NCBI GenBank assembly: GCA_021324115.1
Contig: JAJPJS010000008.1
Span: 84,160-148,159 of the forward strand
Reading direction: 5' to 3'
Source of the DNA: Nitrososphaerota archaeon
GTDB taxonomy: Archaea; Thermoproteota; Nitrososphaeria; Conexivisphaerales; DTJL01
Length of the DNA stretch: 64,000 bases
Shown: positions 44,561 to 52,106 of the stretch, piece by piece
How the letters are laid out: every line of letters starts with the position of its first letter
Numbering within the stretch: the stretch's first letter is position 1
Position numbers and translations under genes: made by a program
The notes under the pieces: generated by a model
Database searches by the model: none
What the model was told of the DNA's origin: nothing
The model's input: the letters and a program-made list of their open reading frames with translations, nothing else

Positions 44561-45008
44561 CAGAATACCAGATTCTTTTTCAGCGCTAGGTTACAACCCG
44601 CTGATTTGCAGTATGGACACTAGGTGGATTGATAATTCACAAGCATGAATTCAGCATTAACAAAAGTTATATATCCTTCAAGAGTCCTATTGTTCGATCT
44701 TGCCAAAGATAATAAAAGAACTTCTTGCGGCGATATGGTATTCCATTCCAATAGGTGAAGCAACAGTCGGCATATCTGATGTATAGTAAGTTGACGTCTT
44801 ATTTATTTTTGAAACTCAACCGCTGCCTATATTCTAATAAGTTCTGCCATGTAGTATAACGTAGAACAAGAGTTAGACGCCTGGAAATCAATGAATAGAT
44901 GATCCGAACAGGATATAATGAATAAGTGAAGAAACACACCATGGTTAGTCACTTTAATGGCAGTTCAATTTTTAAGTTGGACAAAAATACCGATCTGTAT
45001 CAGCGGGT
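44561..45008. other. Intergenic region with possible micro-ORF
   Basis: TATA-like GTTATATAT at 44666-44674 is followed 26 bases later by a TTG at 44700 opening a 28-codon frame (MPKIIKELLAAIWYSIPIGE and eight more) that ends at 44786. The promoter spacing is good, but the peptide has no family, so I do not call a gene with confidence. A second A/T box is near 44968, before the M48 gene. Confidence 0.3.
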
Positions 45009-45632
45009 TTGGATCTCTTTTATCTTGGCATTGCATTGCCGGTTTTTGGTTCATTTATGTTATTTATTCGACTCATTTACCTACTAAGACAAAGACGAAA
45101 CTCATACTGGGAACTATTTCCTGAATTCGATCAGCTCGCCTCGAGCATGAACGTGAAAATGGCGATAGAGAGCAGAAGGTGGGAAATGACTCGGATTCCT
45201 GGGATAGCACAAACCAATCCAGTGAGGCGTAGCATTATGATTGATAGCAAAGTCTTTTCAAAACTTGATGCAAATACGAAAAAAGCGGTCATTGCTCATG
45301 AACTAGCACATCTTAAGCTGAGGCATTCAACCAAATCGTATTCCCTATTGATAGGCGGGACAGTTATTTCCTTGGTTACTTCGATTACTGGTTCTTTAAT
45401 ATTGCCATCTTTCATTTGGTTAATTTTTTTCTTCGCTACACTGGTATTGAGACGAAATTACGAATATCAGGCGGATTTCTTCTCTGTTAAGTTTGTAGAT
45501 GCGCGCTACCTCGTAGAGCTGCTTAAACGAGCTAGAGATTCCTCGGGGGACACTGTAGCTTCTAGGATAACCCATCCTTCTGCTGAGTCTAGAATCGAAA
45601 AATTGGAGACCTATACCTCATCTCATTCTTGA
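45009..45632 (+). CDS. M48-family membrane metalloprotease (HtpX-like)
   Basis: 207 residues. H-E-L-A-H-L-K (residues ~97-103) with E-Y-Q-A-D near residue 153 form the zinc site, and H-P-S-A-E-S-R-I near the end is typical of M48. A first membrane helix (4-24) and two more follow the catalytic helix. The protein is shorter than HtpX (about 280-300), missing the long loop, so it is a reduced family member. TTG start. Function: membrane protein quality control or precursor processing, inferred. Confidence 0.8.
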   Translation: MDLFYLGIALPVFGSFMLFIRLIYLLRQRRNSYWELFPEFDQLASSMNVKMAIESRRWEMTRIPGIAQTNPVRRSIMIDSKVFSKLDANTKKAVIAHELAHLKLRHSTKSYSLLIGGTVISLVTSITGSLILPSFIWLIFFFATLVLRRNYEYQADFFSVKFVDARYLVELLKRARDSSGDTVASRITHPSAESRIEKLETYTSSHS

Positions 45633-45968
45633 TCAAGTGTAAATTACCTGAAAAACCGAGCAGATCAAGGCTCGAATTTCCAGGTAGCGACTCCGTGGAA
45701 TGGGGTCTATATCAACGCTAACGGTTGTCTTTTGAGCAGATGAATTTCTAAATTTACCCCCATATACTTTGAAGCCCATCATGGTGCTATAATCACAGCA
45801 TGGAACATAGTATCATTCATAAGCTAAGAAGTTTGTATGCCAACTCGCAGGAAGACATAGAACTAACTGACCTATGTAGCGTATCAGTCGATTGCGACGT
45901 ATAGTTAGGTTTCGGGTTATTTTCCATGGGTCCTTATATAATATAAAGATATTGGCCACAGTTGACCC
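45633..45968. other. Intergenic region with possible micro-ORF
   Basis: A 34-codon ATG frame at 45800-45904 has no family and no well placed TATA box, so it is not called. The strong TATATAATATAAAG box at about 45935-45948 is the promoter for the gene at 45969. Confidence 0.35.
45935..45948 (+). promoter_or_regulatory. TATA box for the gene at 45969
   Basis: TATATAATATAAAG, centred about 27 bases upstream of the TTG at 45969, giving an almost leaderless transcript. Confidence 0.6.
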
Positions 45969-46340
45969 TTGGCAGACACACAACCCGACGAAGGTGGGGA
46001 CATGCCTTCTGATAGTATAAGAAAAATGCTCATCAAATCGATGACCAAGTCCAAACGCCAGGGGTTATGGTTCAGACTTTCAAGACAAGAGAGATCCCTC
46101 TACACACTGGCGCTGAATTTGAAGGTAAAGTTCGAGAGCATTCCGCTCATGAGGGCCCTAGTCTCCATCCTAAAGAGACTGGGAGAGCTAGGTAATGGTA
46201 ACTATAACAGTATGCTGAGAGGAACCCAGATCGCCTGGGTATTTGCATCGGTCGCAGAAGAATGGGGTAATGTAGGCGCAAGAATTTGGAGGAATGACAG
46301 AAATTATGCCTTCTATTTGGGTCATCTCTTTGCAAAGTAG
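45969..46340 (+). CDS. Small basic protein of unknown function
   Basis: 123 residues, soluble, basic (KSMTKSKRQGLWFRLSRQERSLY). The segment LNLKVKFESIPLMRALVSILKRL looks helical, and an aromatic C-terminus follows (IAWVFASVAEEWGNVGARIW). No recognised family. Promoter directly upstream. The next gene on the strand is the winged-helix gene 110 bases on; no operon signal between them. Confidence 0.5.
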   Translation: MADTQPDEGGDMPSDSIRKMLIKSMTKSKRQGLWFRLSRQERSLYTLALNLKVKFESIPLMRALVSILKRLGELGNGNYNSMLRGTQIAWVFASVAEEWGNVGARIWRNDRNYAFYLGHLFAK

Positions 46341-46450
46341 GTGGAATGTGAACGTCACACAATCAGGATCATTCATCTCAAGAGGTCGGTTTAACTGAAA
46401 CCGGCAATTATTCCAGCTCCGAGGCCGCCCCTGCAGGAGTTGGTGGCAAG

Positions 46451-46753
46451 GTGAAGAGAACGGAAACCGAGCTAATAGCAATCCTGCTTGAAGCTGCGAA
46501 GTCCGGTTCAACCAAAAATGATATTGCACGAATGATGAAACTCAGCGCAAAATCCGTTGATAGGTACTTGACTAGGTCTGTGAATAGGGGAATGCTCTTC
46601 GAAGAGGACGGCAACTTGAGGATCAGCAGTAAGGGTGAAAGATTTCTTGCAGAGTATGGCCGATTTCAGGTATACCGAAAGGAGTACCTGAGACGGCTCA
46701 AGTTACTCAAGGAAATGCTACCAACTACAAGATCAAAAAAGGCCCTCAATTAA
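46451..46753 (+). CDS. Winged helix-turn-helix regulator
   Basis: 100 residues of the archaeal small wHTH type (HTH_45/ArnR-like). T-K-N-D-I-A-R-M-M-K-L-S-A-K-S-V-D-R-Y-L is the helix-turn-helix; the wing follows (GNLRISSKGERFLAEYG), with a C-terminal helix. GTG start. It overlaps the nucleotidyltransferase gene by one base and heads the glycan cluster, so it may regulate it. Confidence 0.8.
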   Translation: MKRTETELIAILLEAAKSGSTKNDIARMMKLSAKSVDRYLTRSVNRGMLFEEDGNLRISSKGERFLAEYGRFQVYRKEYLRRLKLLKEMLPTTRSKKALN

Positions 46754-47478
46754 TGAAAGCTGTCATCTTGGCCGGCGGCGCTGGTACAAGACTCCGGCCT
46801 CTTACGTACGTCATGCCCAAGTGTATGTTACCCGTGGCAGGCAAACCGCTGCTTGAGAGGACGATTAAATATCTAGGAGAATATGGAATAACAGAGTTCG
46901 TTGTTTGTGTTGCTTACCTCAAGGATCAGATAATCAACACCTTTGGTGACGGGTCTAAACTAGGCGTTTCAATAGAGTATGCAGAAGCGGACACACCTCT
47001 TGGAACAGCGGGCCAGCTAAAGACTGCCGAACCATATCTCGACGGACGTTTTCTGGCTATGAACGGAGACATAGTAACTTCGCTTAACATTCACAAGCTT
47101 GTGGCGACTCATGAGTTAAAGGGCGGTATAGCTACACTAGCAGTCAAAAGATTCGAAGTAAAGATACCTTATGGCCAGATATCGATAGGACCGGACGGAA
47201 GCGTAGAAAAATTCACAGAAAAGCCCACACTCTATTTCACCGCGAACGCCGGGGTATACATATTCGAGCCGAAAATCTTGTCATACATTCAAAGCGGGAG
47301 AGTTTGCAGCCTGGAAAGGGAAACGTTTCCCAAATTAATCGAGTCTGGCGAGAAGATCAATTCATACTTCGAAGACACCCAATGGGCCGATGTCGGATCG
47401 ATGGTTGACTTCGAAAGGGTCAATGATGAATATCTCTCAAAAGAGTCCAACACTGTTTCTGAGGTAGTTCATGGTTGA
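46753..47478 (+). CDS. Sugar-phosphate nucleotidyltransferase (RmlA/ManC-like)
   Basis: 241 residues: L-A-G-G-A-G-T-R-L-R-P-L-T (pyrophosphorylase signature), K-C-M-L-P-V-A-G-K-P-L-L, the D of M-N-G-D-I-V and E-K-P. It makes NDP-hexose (GDP-mannose or dTDP/UDP-glucose) from sugar-1-phosphate, short form without a C-terminal left-handed helix domain. First biosynthetic step of the cluster. Start ATG overlaps the regulator stop. Confidence 0.88.
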   Translation: MKAVILAGGAGTRLRPLTYVMPKCMLPVAGKPLLERTIKYLGEYGITEFVVCVAYLKDQIINTFGDGSKLGVSIEYAEADTPLGTAGQLKTAEPYLDGRFLAMNGDIVTSLNIHKLVATHELKGGIATLAVKRFEVKIPYGQISIGPDGSVEKFTEKPTLYFTANAGVYIFEPKILSYIQSGRVCSLERETFPKLIESGEKINSYFEDTQWADVGSMVDFERVNDEYLSKESNTVSEVVHG

Positions 47479-47687
47479 CGATGAGGCAAACGCTCGTTCC
47501 TCTGCTGAGTCTCGGTGTGATGGCGTTCTCGGCGCATGTAATGTATACGGTATGGATATTCACTTCAGCTCTATCTCCCTTCTGGCACGGAATGGTTTCA
47601 CTTTTTGCATGGATCGCTGCCTTCGGGATCGCCACCGCATACTTCTGGAGGGTTGTTGAATCATTATCGGAGGCTAAAAAAGCTTGA
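47475..47687 (+). CDS. Small membrane protein
   Basis: 70 residues with two helices (about 8-28 and 35-58) and a charged tail. TTG start in a TTGA overlap with the nucleotidyltransferase stop; ATG at 47481 is an alternative. It ends in a TTGA overlap with the next gene. Function unknown; strict coupling suggests partnership with the transferase downstream. Confidence 0.6.
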   Translation: MTMRQTLVPLLSLGVMAFSAHVMYTVWIFTSALSPFWHGMVSLFAWIAAFGIATAYFWRVVESLSEAKKA

Positions 47688-48655
47688 TTGACTTGATAGC
47701 GTTAATCATTGGCGTATCAATAACTGGCGTTGTAGCCTACCTGCTGACGGGTTTCCTTGCACCTTGGCTCGTCAGCAAGGGGATCTATGGAGTGGATATA
47801 CACAAGCCGGATAAGCCTGTTCGTGCAGAAATGGGTGGAGTTTCGGTGCTGATAGCTCTCTCCCTCGGAGCTACTATTGTGTTTCTACTCCTAGATCCCC
47901 TCTCCACTTTATTCCTGGCTGGCCTGGTCACGCTGATATTGGTCGGATCAGTCGGGATTCTGGATGATGTCGTCGGACTGAGGCAGAGGTATAAACCATT
48001 CATGGTGGCAGCTTCCAGCATTCCCCTTGCAGTCGCCCTTCTGTCAAGAAGCTCCATATATTTCCCCCTGCTCGGTTCAGTTTCTTTTGGGATCCTTTAC
48101 CCACTTCTCGTCGTGCCACTGGCCATTACGACTTCGGCAAATTTCAGCAACATGCTTGCAGGCTTTAACGGGTTGGAGGCCGGAAACGCATGCATCGCGC
48201 TTGGTACGCTTACCTTGCTTGCCTTCTACTTCGGTCAATTTGAGGGCGCAGCTCTCGGATTGATGCTTTTCGTGGGTTACCTTGGATTTCTCAAGTTCAA
48301 CTGGTTCCCGGCAAAGGTGTTTCCAGGTGACACCGGCACTCTGCTTGCGGGCGCGGGGATAGCAGTCATAGGGTTGATGTCCAGGTTAGAATTCGCCGCG
48401 ATCGTCGTCAGTATGCCGGCCGCAATGGATTTCACATTGAAGATGTTCTCAAAGAGGCCCTTTGCTCAAAGGATAGAGTATGGTAATAGTCAGGTAGATT
48501 CGAAAGGTCACCTTGTTCCGGCTACATATCCTGCGCTCGCACATGCATTCATGAGAATTACCCCAACAACGGAGAAGGGACTAGTGAAGTCACTTTTGTC
48601 GATGGAATTGGTCTACGCATTGCTCGCTGCGGCTTTGACCATAATCAAACTATAG
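47684..48655 (+). CDS. UDP-HexNAc:polyprenyl-phosphate transferase (WecA/Alg7 family, GT4-PNPT)
   Basis: 323 residues, about ten helices. V-G-I-L-D-D-V-V-G-L-R-Q-R-Y-K (Mg-binding D-D), N-F-S-N-M-L-A-G-F-N-G-L-E-A-G and V-F-P-G-D-T-G-T-L are the canonical motifs. It loads the first sugar phosphate on dolichyl phosphate, beginning the lipid-linked glycan. Archaeal relatives start N-glycosylation. TTG start via TTGA. Confidence 0.9.
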   Translation: MIDLIALIIGVSITGVVAYLLTGFLAPWLVSKGIYGVDIHKPDKPVRAEMGGVSVLIALSLGATIVFLLLDPLSTLFLAGLVTLILVGSVGILDDVVGLRQRYKPFMVAASSIPLAVALLSRSSIYFPLLGSVSFGILYPLLVVPLAITTSANFSNMLAGFNGLEAGNACIALGTLTLLAFYFGQFEGAALGLMLFVGYLGFLKFNWFPAKVFPGDTGTLLAGAGIAVIGLMSRLEFAAIVVSMPAAMDFTLKMFSKRPFAQRIEYGNSQVDSKGHLVPATYPALAHAFMRITPTTEKGLVKSLLSMELVYALLAAALTIIKL

Positions 48656-48666
48656 GAGGAAGTAGG

Positions 48667-49992
48667 TTGTCCACTCCAAGACAGGTCAAAAAGATATGGA
48701 TAGCCATGAGCACGCCTTTCCAGGCAAACTTCTTCGCTCCTTTGATCAAGGAGCTCGAAGCAGACTACGAATTTCTTGTCATGGCGAGGGACCACGACAG
48801 AATAGCTTCGATTCTCAAAGCGAAGAAGATCGATTACATGGTTGTGGGCAAACATGGTGGACGAGAACTGGTGAACAAGCTCGAGGCCTACGCAAAAGGG
48901 ATACAGGAAATATTGCCTATCGTTGAAAGGGAAAAACCAGATTTGCTTTTGACCGAAAGATGGCCCGAGGCTGTCAGGGTGGCATTTGGGCTTGACATAC
49001 CGGCATGGGCCCTCTTCTACGACGAAAGAGAAAGACATGTCAACCAGATGGTCTTTCCACTGGCCAGCAAGATCTTTGCGCCTAGGTTCTATACCTTCCA
49101 GGATCTTTACCAGAACGGAGTGACCGACCCGGAAAAGGTTACCCTTTTCAATGGATTCCACACCTGCTACCTGAAGGATGAACCGGTGCTGACAAACGAC
49201 CCATTCGGAGAGATGGGTTTGGAAAAGCCCATAGTGTTCGTAAGACCGGAGCCTGAATTTGCAAGTTTCTTCCCCAGGCATCAACCTATTCTGGAGAAGA
49301 CGGTTGAACTTCTGATCAATACCGAAAAGGCAGGCGTGGTGGTTCTTCCACGAACTGAATCACAGCGTTCGACCTATTCGAAGCTTGGCGCTACCATACT
49401 CGAAAACTCGCTTCAGGATAATCCGGTTGCACACGCGGATGTCGCGCTTGGTGCGGCGGAAACCATGCTAATGGAAGCATTCATTCTCGGAAAGCCTGTT
49501 GTCAGCTCGATTTACTGGACCCCTTCAAAACCTGTGATCGAACTCCACAGGCACATCAATCATTCAACCGAGCCCAGATTACTCGCAGGCTACGTCGATA
49601 AATTCATCGATGATGAGGATGAACGTAATGCGTTCAGGGAAAGGGCTTCTCTGCTGGTCAACAGTATGGATAACCCAGTCAAGATAATAATAAACGAAAT
49701 ACGGGCCCTGAACGAAAAGGGCGGCGAGCAGGAGTCACCCAAGAGAAGGTCTCAGATGGAAATTCTCATCGATATCATCCAGGCTGTCTCGTTCAGACCG
49801 CTGAGGCCCACTCATATTATGAGGTCGGCCAACATTTCCTACAATGAACTGAAGAAGATAATTGAGACTCTTGAAAAGAAGGGATTGATATCCACGGAGA
49901 GTACCGTCGGTGGAAAGTTCTACCAGGCCACGGAAGAGGGGCTGAAGGTTCTGGAGAACTATAAGGGAATCAGAGACAGACTTTTCAGGTAA
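48667..49992 (+). CDS. DUF354 glycosyltransferase-like protein fused to a winged helix
   Basis: 441 residues. Residues 1-350 are the DUF354 type (GT-B-like, unknown donor): MSTPFQANFFAPLIKELE, HGGRELVNKLEAY, VALGAAETMLMEAFILGKPVV. Residues ~360-440 are a winged helix close to the stand-alone regulator of this cluster: R-S-Q-M-E-I-L-I-D-I-I-Q, P-T-H-I-M-R-S-A-N-I-S-Y-N-E-L and wing VGGKFYQATEEGLKVLENY. I know DUF354 proteins without this tail; the fusion suggests DNA binding or protein contacts. Follows the transferase by 11 bases. Confidence 0.75.
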   Translation: MSTPRQVKKIWIAMSTPFQANFFAPLIKELEADYEFLVMARDHDRIASILKAKKIDYMVVGKHGGRELVNKLEAYAKGIQEILPIVEREKPDLLLTERWPEAVRVAFGLDIPAWALFYDERERHVNQMVFPLASKIFAPRFYTFQDLYQNGVTDPEKVTLFNGFHTCYLKDEPVLTNDPFGEMGLEKPIVFVRPEPEFASFFPRHQPILEKTVELLINTEKAGVVVLPRTESQRSTYSKLGATILENSLQDNPVAHADVALGAAETMLMEAFILGKPVVSSIYWTPSKPVIELHRHINHSTEPRLLAGYVDKFIDDEDERNAFRERASLLVNSMDNPVKIIINEIRALNEKGGEQESPKRRSQMEILIDIIQAVSFRPLRPTHIMRSANISYNELKKIIETLEKKGLISTESTVGGKFYQATEEGLKVLENYKGIRDRLFR

Positions 49993-50241
49993 CCACGTTA
50001 AATATTAAAAGTGTGATTAAAGCGGTTGTTACGGTCTACCTGCTTTGTTGGTCAAGGTTTAGGTGTGCGGGCATGACCCCTGAGAGCGTTAGCACACTGA
50101 CAGAGGGCATGCCCAACCGACCCCCGACAGACGCACACCCAATTTCGTTTAATATGGAATCAATATAAGACTTCTGAGTCCAGAGTTCATAACAATAATT
50201 TTCAAATTCATGTCCATATCGTGTAAGGTGAGCCATGCCAG
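49993..50241. other. Intergenic region carrying a structured RNA element
   Basis: Contains the TATA-like TTAAATATTA (49998-50007) and the hairpin at 50061-50140 described separately. After it, GTTTAATATG (50147-50156) is a possible second promoter for the deacetylase gene. No open frame of interest. Confidence 0.5.
50061..50140 (+). ncRNA. Candidate structured RNA (long hairpin, possible switch)
   Basis: Nested pairing: 50062-50069 (GGTGTGCG) with 50132-50139 (CGCACACC), then 50070-50075 (GGCATG) with 50108-50113, then 50077-50082 (CCCCTG) with 50101-50107 (CAG-A-GGG, one bulged A). The 5' side is almost fully paired, while an 18-base C-rich bulge (50114-50131) is left on the 3' side. GTGTGC can also pair with GCACAC at 50092-50097, an exclusive alternative. 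Upstream TATA at ~50002. It may be a free small RNA or a leader of the deacetylase gene. I match it to no known family. Strand inferred. Confidence 0.45.
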
Positions 50242-51120
50242 TTGCTGTCCCAAATTAAAAGGAACCTAAAATCAGCCGCTCTTGCAATTTCCTGTTCAGA
50301 TTCGACACTGGCGGAGAAACTGAGCAGGCCATTGTTCAGCAGAATGAATATAGCTTTCAATCCGCCTGGGGAAAAGGTAAACTTTGCAGGGACCTCATCT
50401 GCAGCCTGCATATCGATCGATTTTGATGTTACACGACCTGACCGGTTTGAACCGAACAGATCGGGTACCAAGAGACTGGTGGAGCTCGGCGAGAAATATC
50501 ACATCCCTATGACGTGGGCTATCTGCGGAATGACTGCCGAACAGGACCCTGAATCATACCAAGCCGTCCTCAGGTCAGAGGTTAGGCATGAGATAGGAGT
50601 GCATACGTATTCCCATATCGCGATACCCGATCATGACGATGAGACTATCAGGGCTGACATCGAACATTGTATTTCGGTTCTCCATTTGCCGTACAGGCCA
50701 ACAACCTTCGTCTTTCCTTGGAACAAAGAAGGTCGCTACTCGTTAATAAGGGAACTGGGCTTCAGGACCTTCAGGGGCAAATGGCGTGCAATCGGTGTTC
50801 CCGAACAGGTCGAGGGGATGCTGAAAATCTCTCCAGTGCAATATTTGGGCCCGAGTTCCTATGGCAGCACCAAGGTGATCAATAAACTGATGGATGTTTG
50901 TGTAAAATACAACTCGGTTTTTCACCTCTGGTTCCATCCATGGGACCTGGTTCATCCATCACTCGACAGGTTCTGCAGCACAACGCTTGAACCGGTGCTC
51001 TCACACATGTCACAGCTCAGAGAGACAGGAAAAATGAATATAATGACTCTGGGTCAGCTTTCTGAGAGTTACGCCAGTTCACAGTACAACATGTCAGAAA
51101 GCAGGGTTTCCACCCTTTGA
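50242..51120 (+). CDS. Polysaccharide deacetylase (NodB fold)
   Basis: 292 residues. S-I-D-F-D-V-T (catalytic and metal Asp) near residue 57, V-H-T-Y-S-H (metal His pair) near 118 and the F-H-P-W-D pattern late are the NodB motifs. It removes N-acetyl groups from a sugar, probably on a nascent glycan. The N-terminal 50 residues have a short hydrophobic run but no clear signal peptide. TTG start; it overlaps the epimerase start. Confidence 0.82.
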   Translation: MLSQIKRNLKSAALAISCSDSTLAEKLSRPLFSRMNIAFNPPGEKVNFAGTSSAACISIDFDVTRPDRFEPNRSGTKRLVELGEKYHIPMTWAICGMTAEQDPESYQAVLRSEVRHEIGVHTYSHIAIPDHDDETIRADIEHCISVLHLPYRPTTFVFPWNKEGRYSLIRELGFRTFRGKWRAIGVPEQVEGMLKISPVQYLGPSSYGSTKVINKLMDVCVKYNSVFHLWFHPWDLVHPSLDRFCSTTLEPVLSHMSQLRETGKMNIMTLGQLSESYASSQYNMSESRVSTL

Positions 51121-52106
51121 TGGAGTTAGTGAATAAATCCGTTCTTGTAACGGGTGGAGCTGGCTTCATTGGCTCTCACCTTGTCGACCAACTTTTGCTC
51201 CTTGGAAGCAAGGTGACGGTCCTAGATAATTTTGACAACTTTTACGTTGGAAAGGAGAGAAACATAGCACATCATGTGAATTCCCCCCGTTTCAGGCTTA
51301 TCCGCGCAAGCGTAACCGATTTTGATACTATGCTCGATGCAACCGATGGAGTTGACGTGGTATTCCACGAAGCGGGTCAGGCCGGGGTAAGGTACTGCAT
51401 AAAGCATCCTCAAAAAGCACACGAAGTCAACGTCACAGGCACACTCAACGTACTGCTCGCAGCCAAGCGGCAAAGGGTAAAGAAGGTGATTTATGCTTCA
51501 TCTTCATCTGTGTATGGCACTCCTGTCAGGTTCCCACTGGAGGAATCACTCCCCACGAATCCGACCAGTCCATATGCTGCAAGCAAGTTGGCGGCCGAGA
51601 AGTATTGCTTGGCGTTCGCGGAAACATACAAGATGCCTGTCACCTGCCTGCGCTACTTCTCAGTATACGGACCAAGGGGAAGGCCAGACCAGGTGATATT
51701 TGCATTCGCAGATAAAGCATCCAACAATGAACGTCCGGTGATATATGGCGATGGATCCCAAACAAGAGACTTTACATTCATTTCAGACGTTGTCTCCGCA
51801 ACCCTGCTGGCTTCACTGAGAGAAGAGTCTAACGGCCAGGTCATAAATGTGGGGTTCGGCAAAGAGACGAGAATAGACAAGGTCGCAAGGATGGTTCTTG
51901 AATACTATGGCTCAAACAAAGAGCCGGAGCTTCGGGAAGGTTACGACGGCGATTTTCCAAGAACACTGTGCAATAACAGCAAGGCACGAACCCTACTTGG
52001 ATGGCAGCCCAAGGTCTCCCTAGAGGACGGGTTGAAGGTAACGCTTCGTTGGTACGATGAAAGAAAGAATCAAGCAGTCGATGTAAGAAAGGCAGTAACA
52101 GAATAA
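51120..52106 (+). CDS. NAD-dependent sugar epimerase/dehydratase
   Basis: 328 residues of the extended SDR family: V-T-G-G-A-G-F-I-G-S-H-L, catalytic S-S-S-S-V-Y-G and Y-A-A-S-K (near residue 148-152). It resembles UDP-glucose or UDP-glucuronate 4-epimerase. The ATG overlaps the deacetylase stop as T-G-A-T-G; a TTG one codon earlier is an alternative. It ends overlapping the fusion oxidoreductase by one base. Confidence 0.85.
   Translation: MELVNKSVLVTGGAGFIGSHLVDQLLLLGSKVTVLDNFDNFYVGKERNIAHHVNSPRFRLIRASVTDFDTMLDATDGVDVVFHEAGQAGVRYCIKHPQKAHEVNVTGTLNVLLAAKRQRVKKVIYASSSSVYGTPVRFPLEESLPTNPTSPYAASKLAAEKYCLAFAETYKMPVTCLRYFSVYGPRGRPDQVIFAFADKASNNERPVIYGDGSQTRDFTFISDVVSATLLASLREESNGQVINVGFGKETRIDKVARMVLEYYGSNKEPELREGYDGDFPRTLCNNSKARTLLGWQPKVSLEDGLKVTLRWYDERKNQAVDVRKAVTE

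Noticed and set aside
15824-44764. 17-base identical string AATAGGTGAAGCAACAG at 15824 and 44748
   Set aside because: One shared 17-mer in 64 kb can arise by chance; flanks differ and there is no element boundary.
45800-45904. 34-codon ATG frame before the gene at 45969
   Set aside because: The nearest TATA box is too close to the ATG and the peptide has no feature; not called.
50061-50140. TPP, cobalamin or fluoride riboswitch, or box C/D RNA
   Set aside because: The conserved thi box, B12 box and fluoride core bases are absent, and C and D boxes are incomplete; left as an unassigned structured element.
50036-50471. Minus-strand frames across the structured element
   Set aside because: They run through the hairpin and the deacetylase gene; the NodB motifs are on the plus strand.
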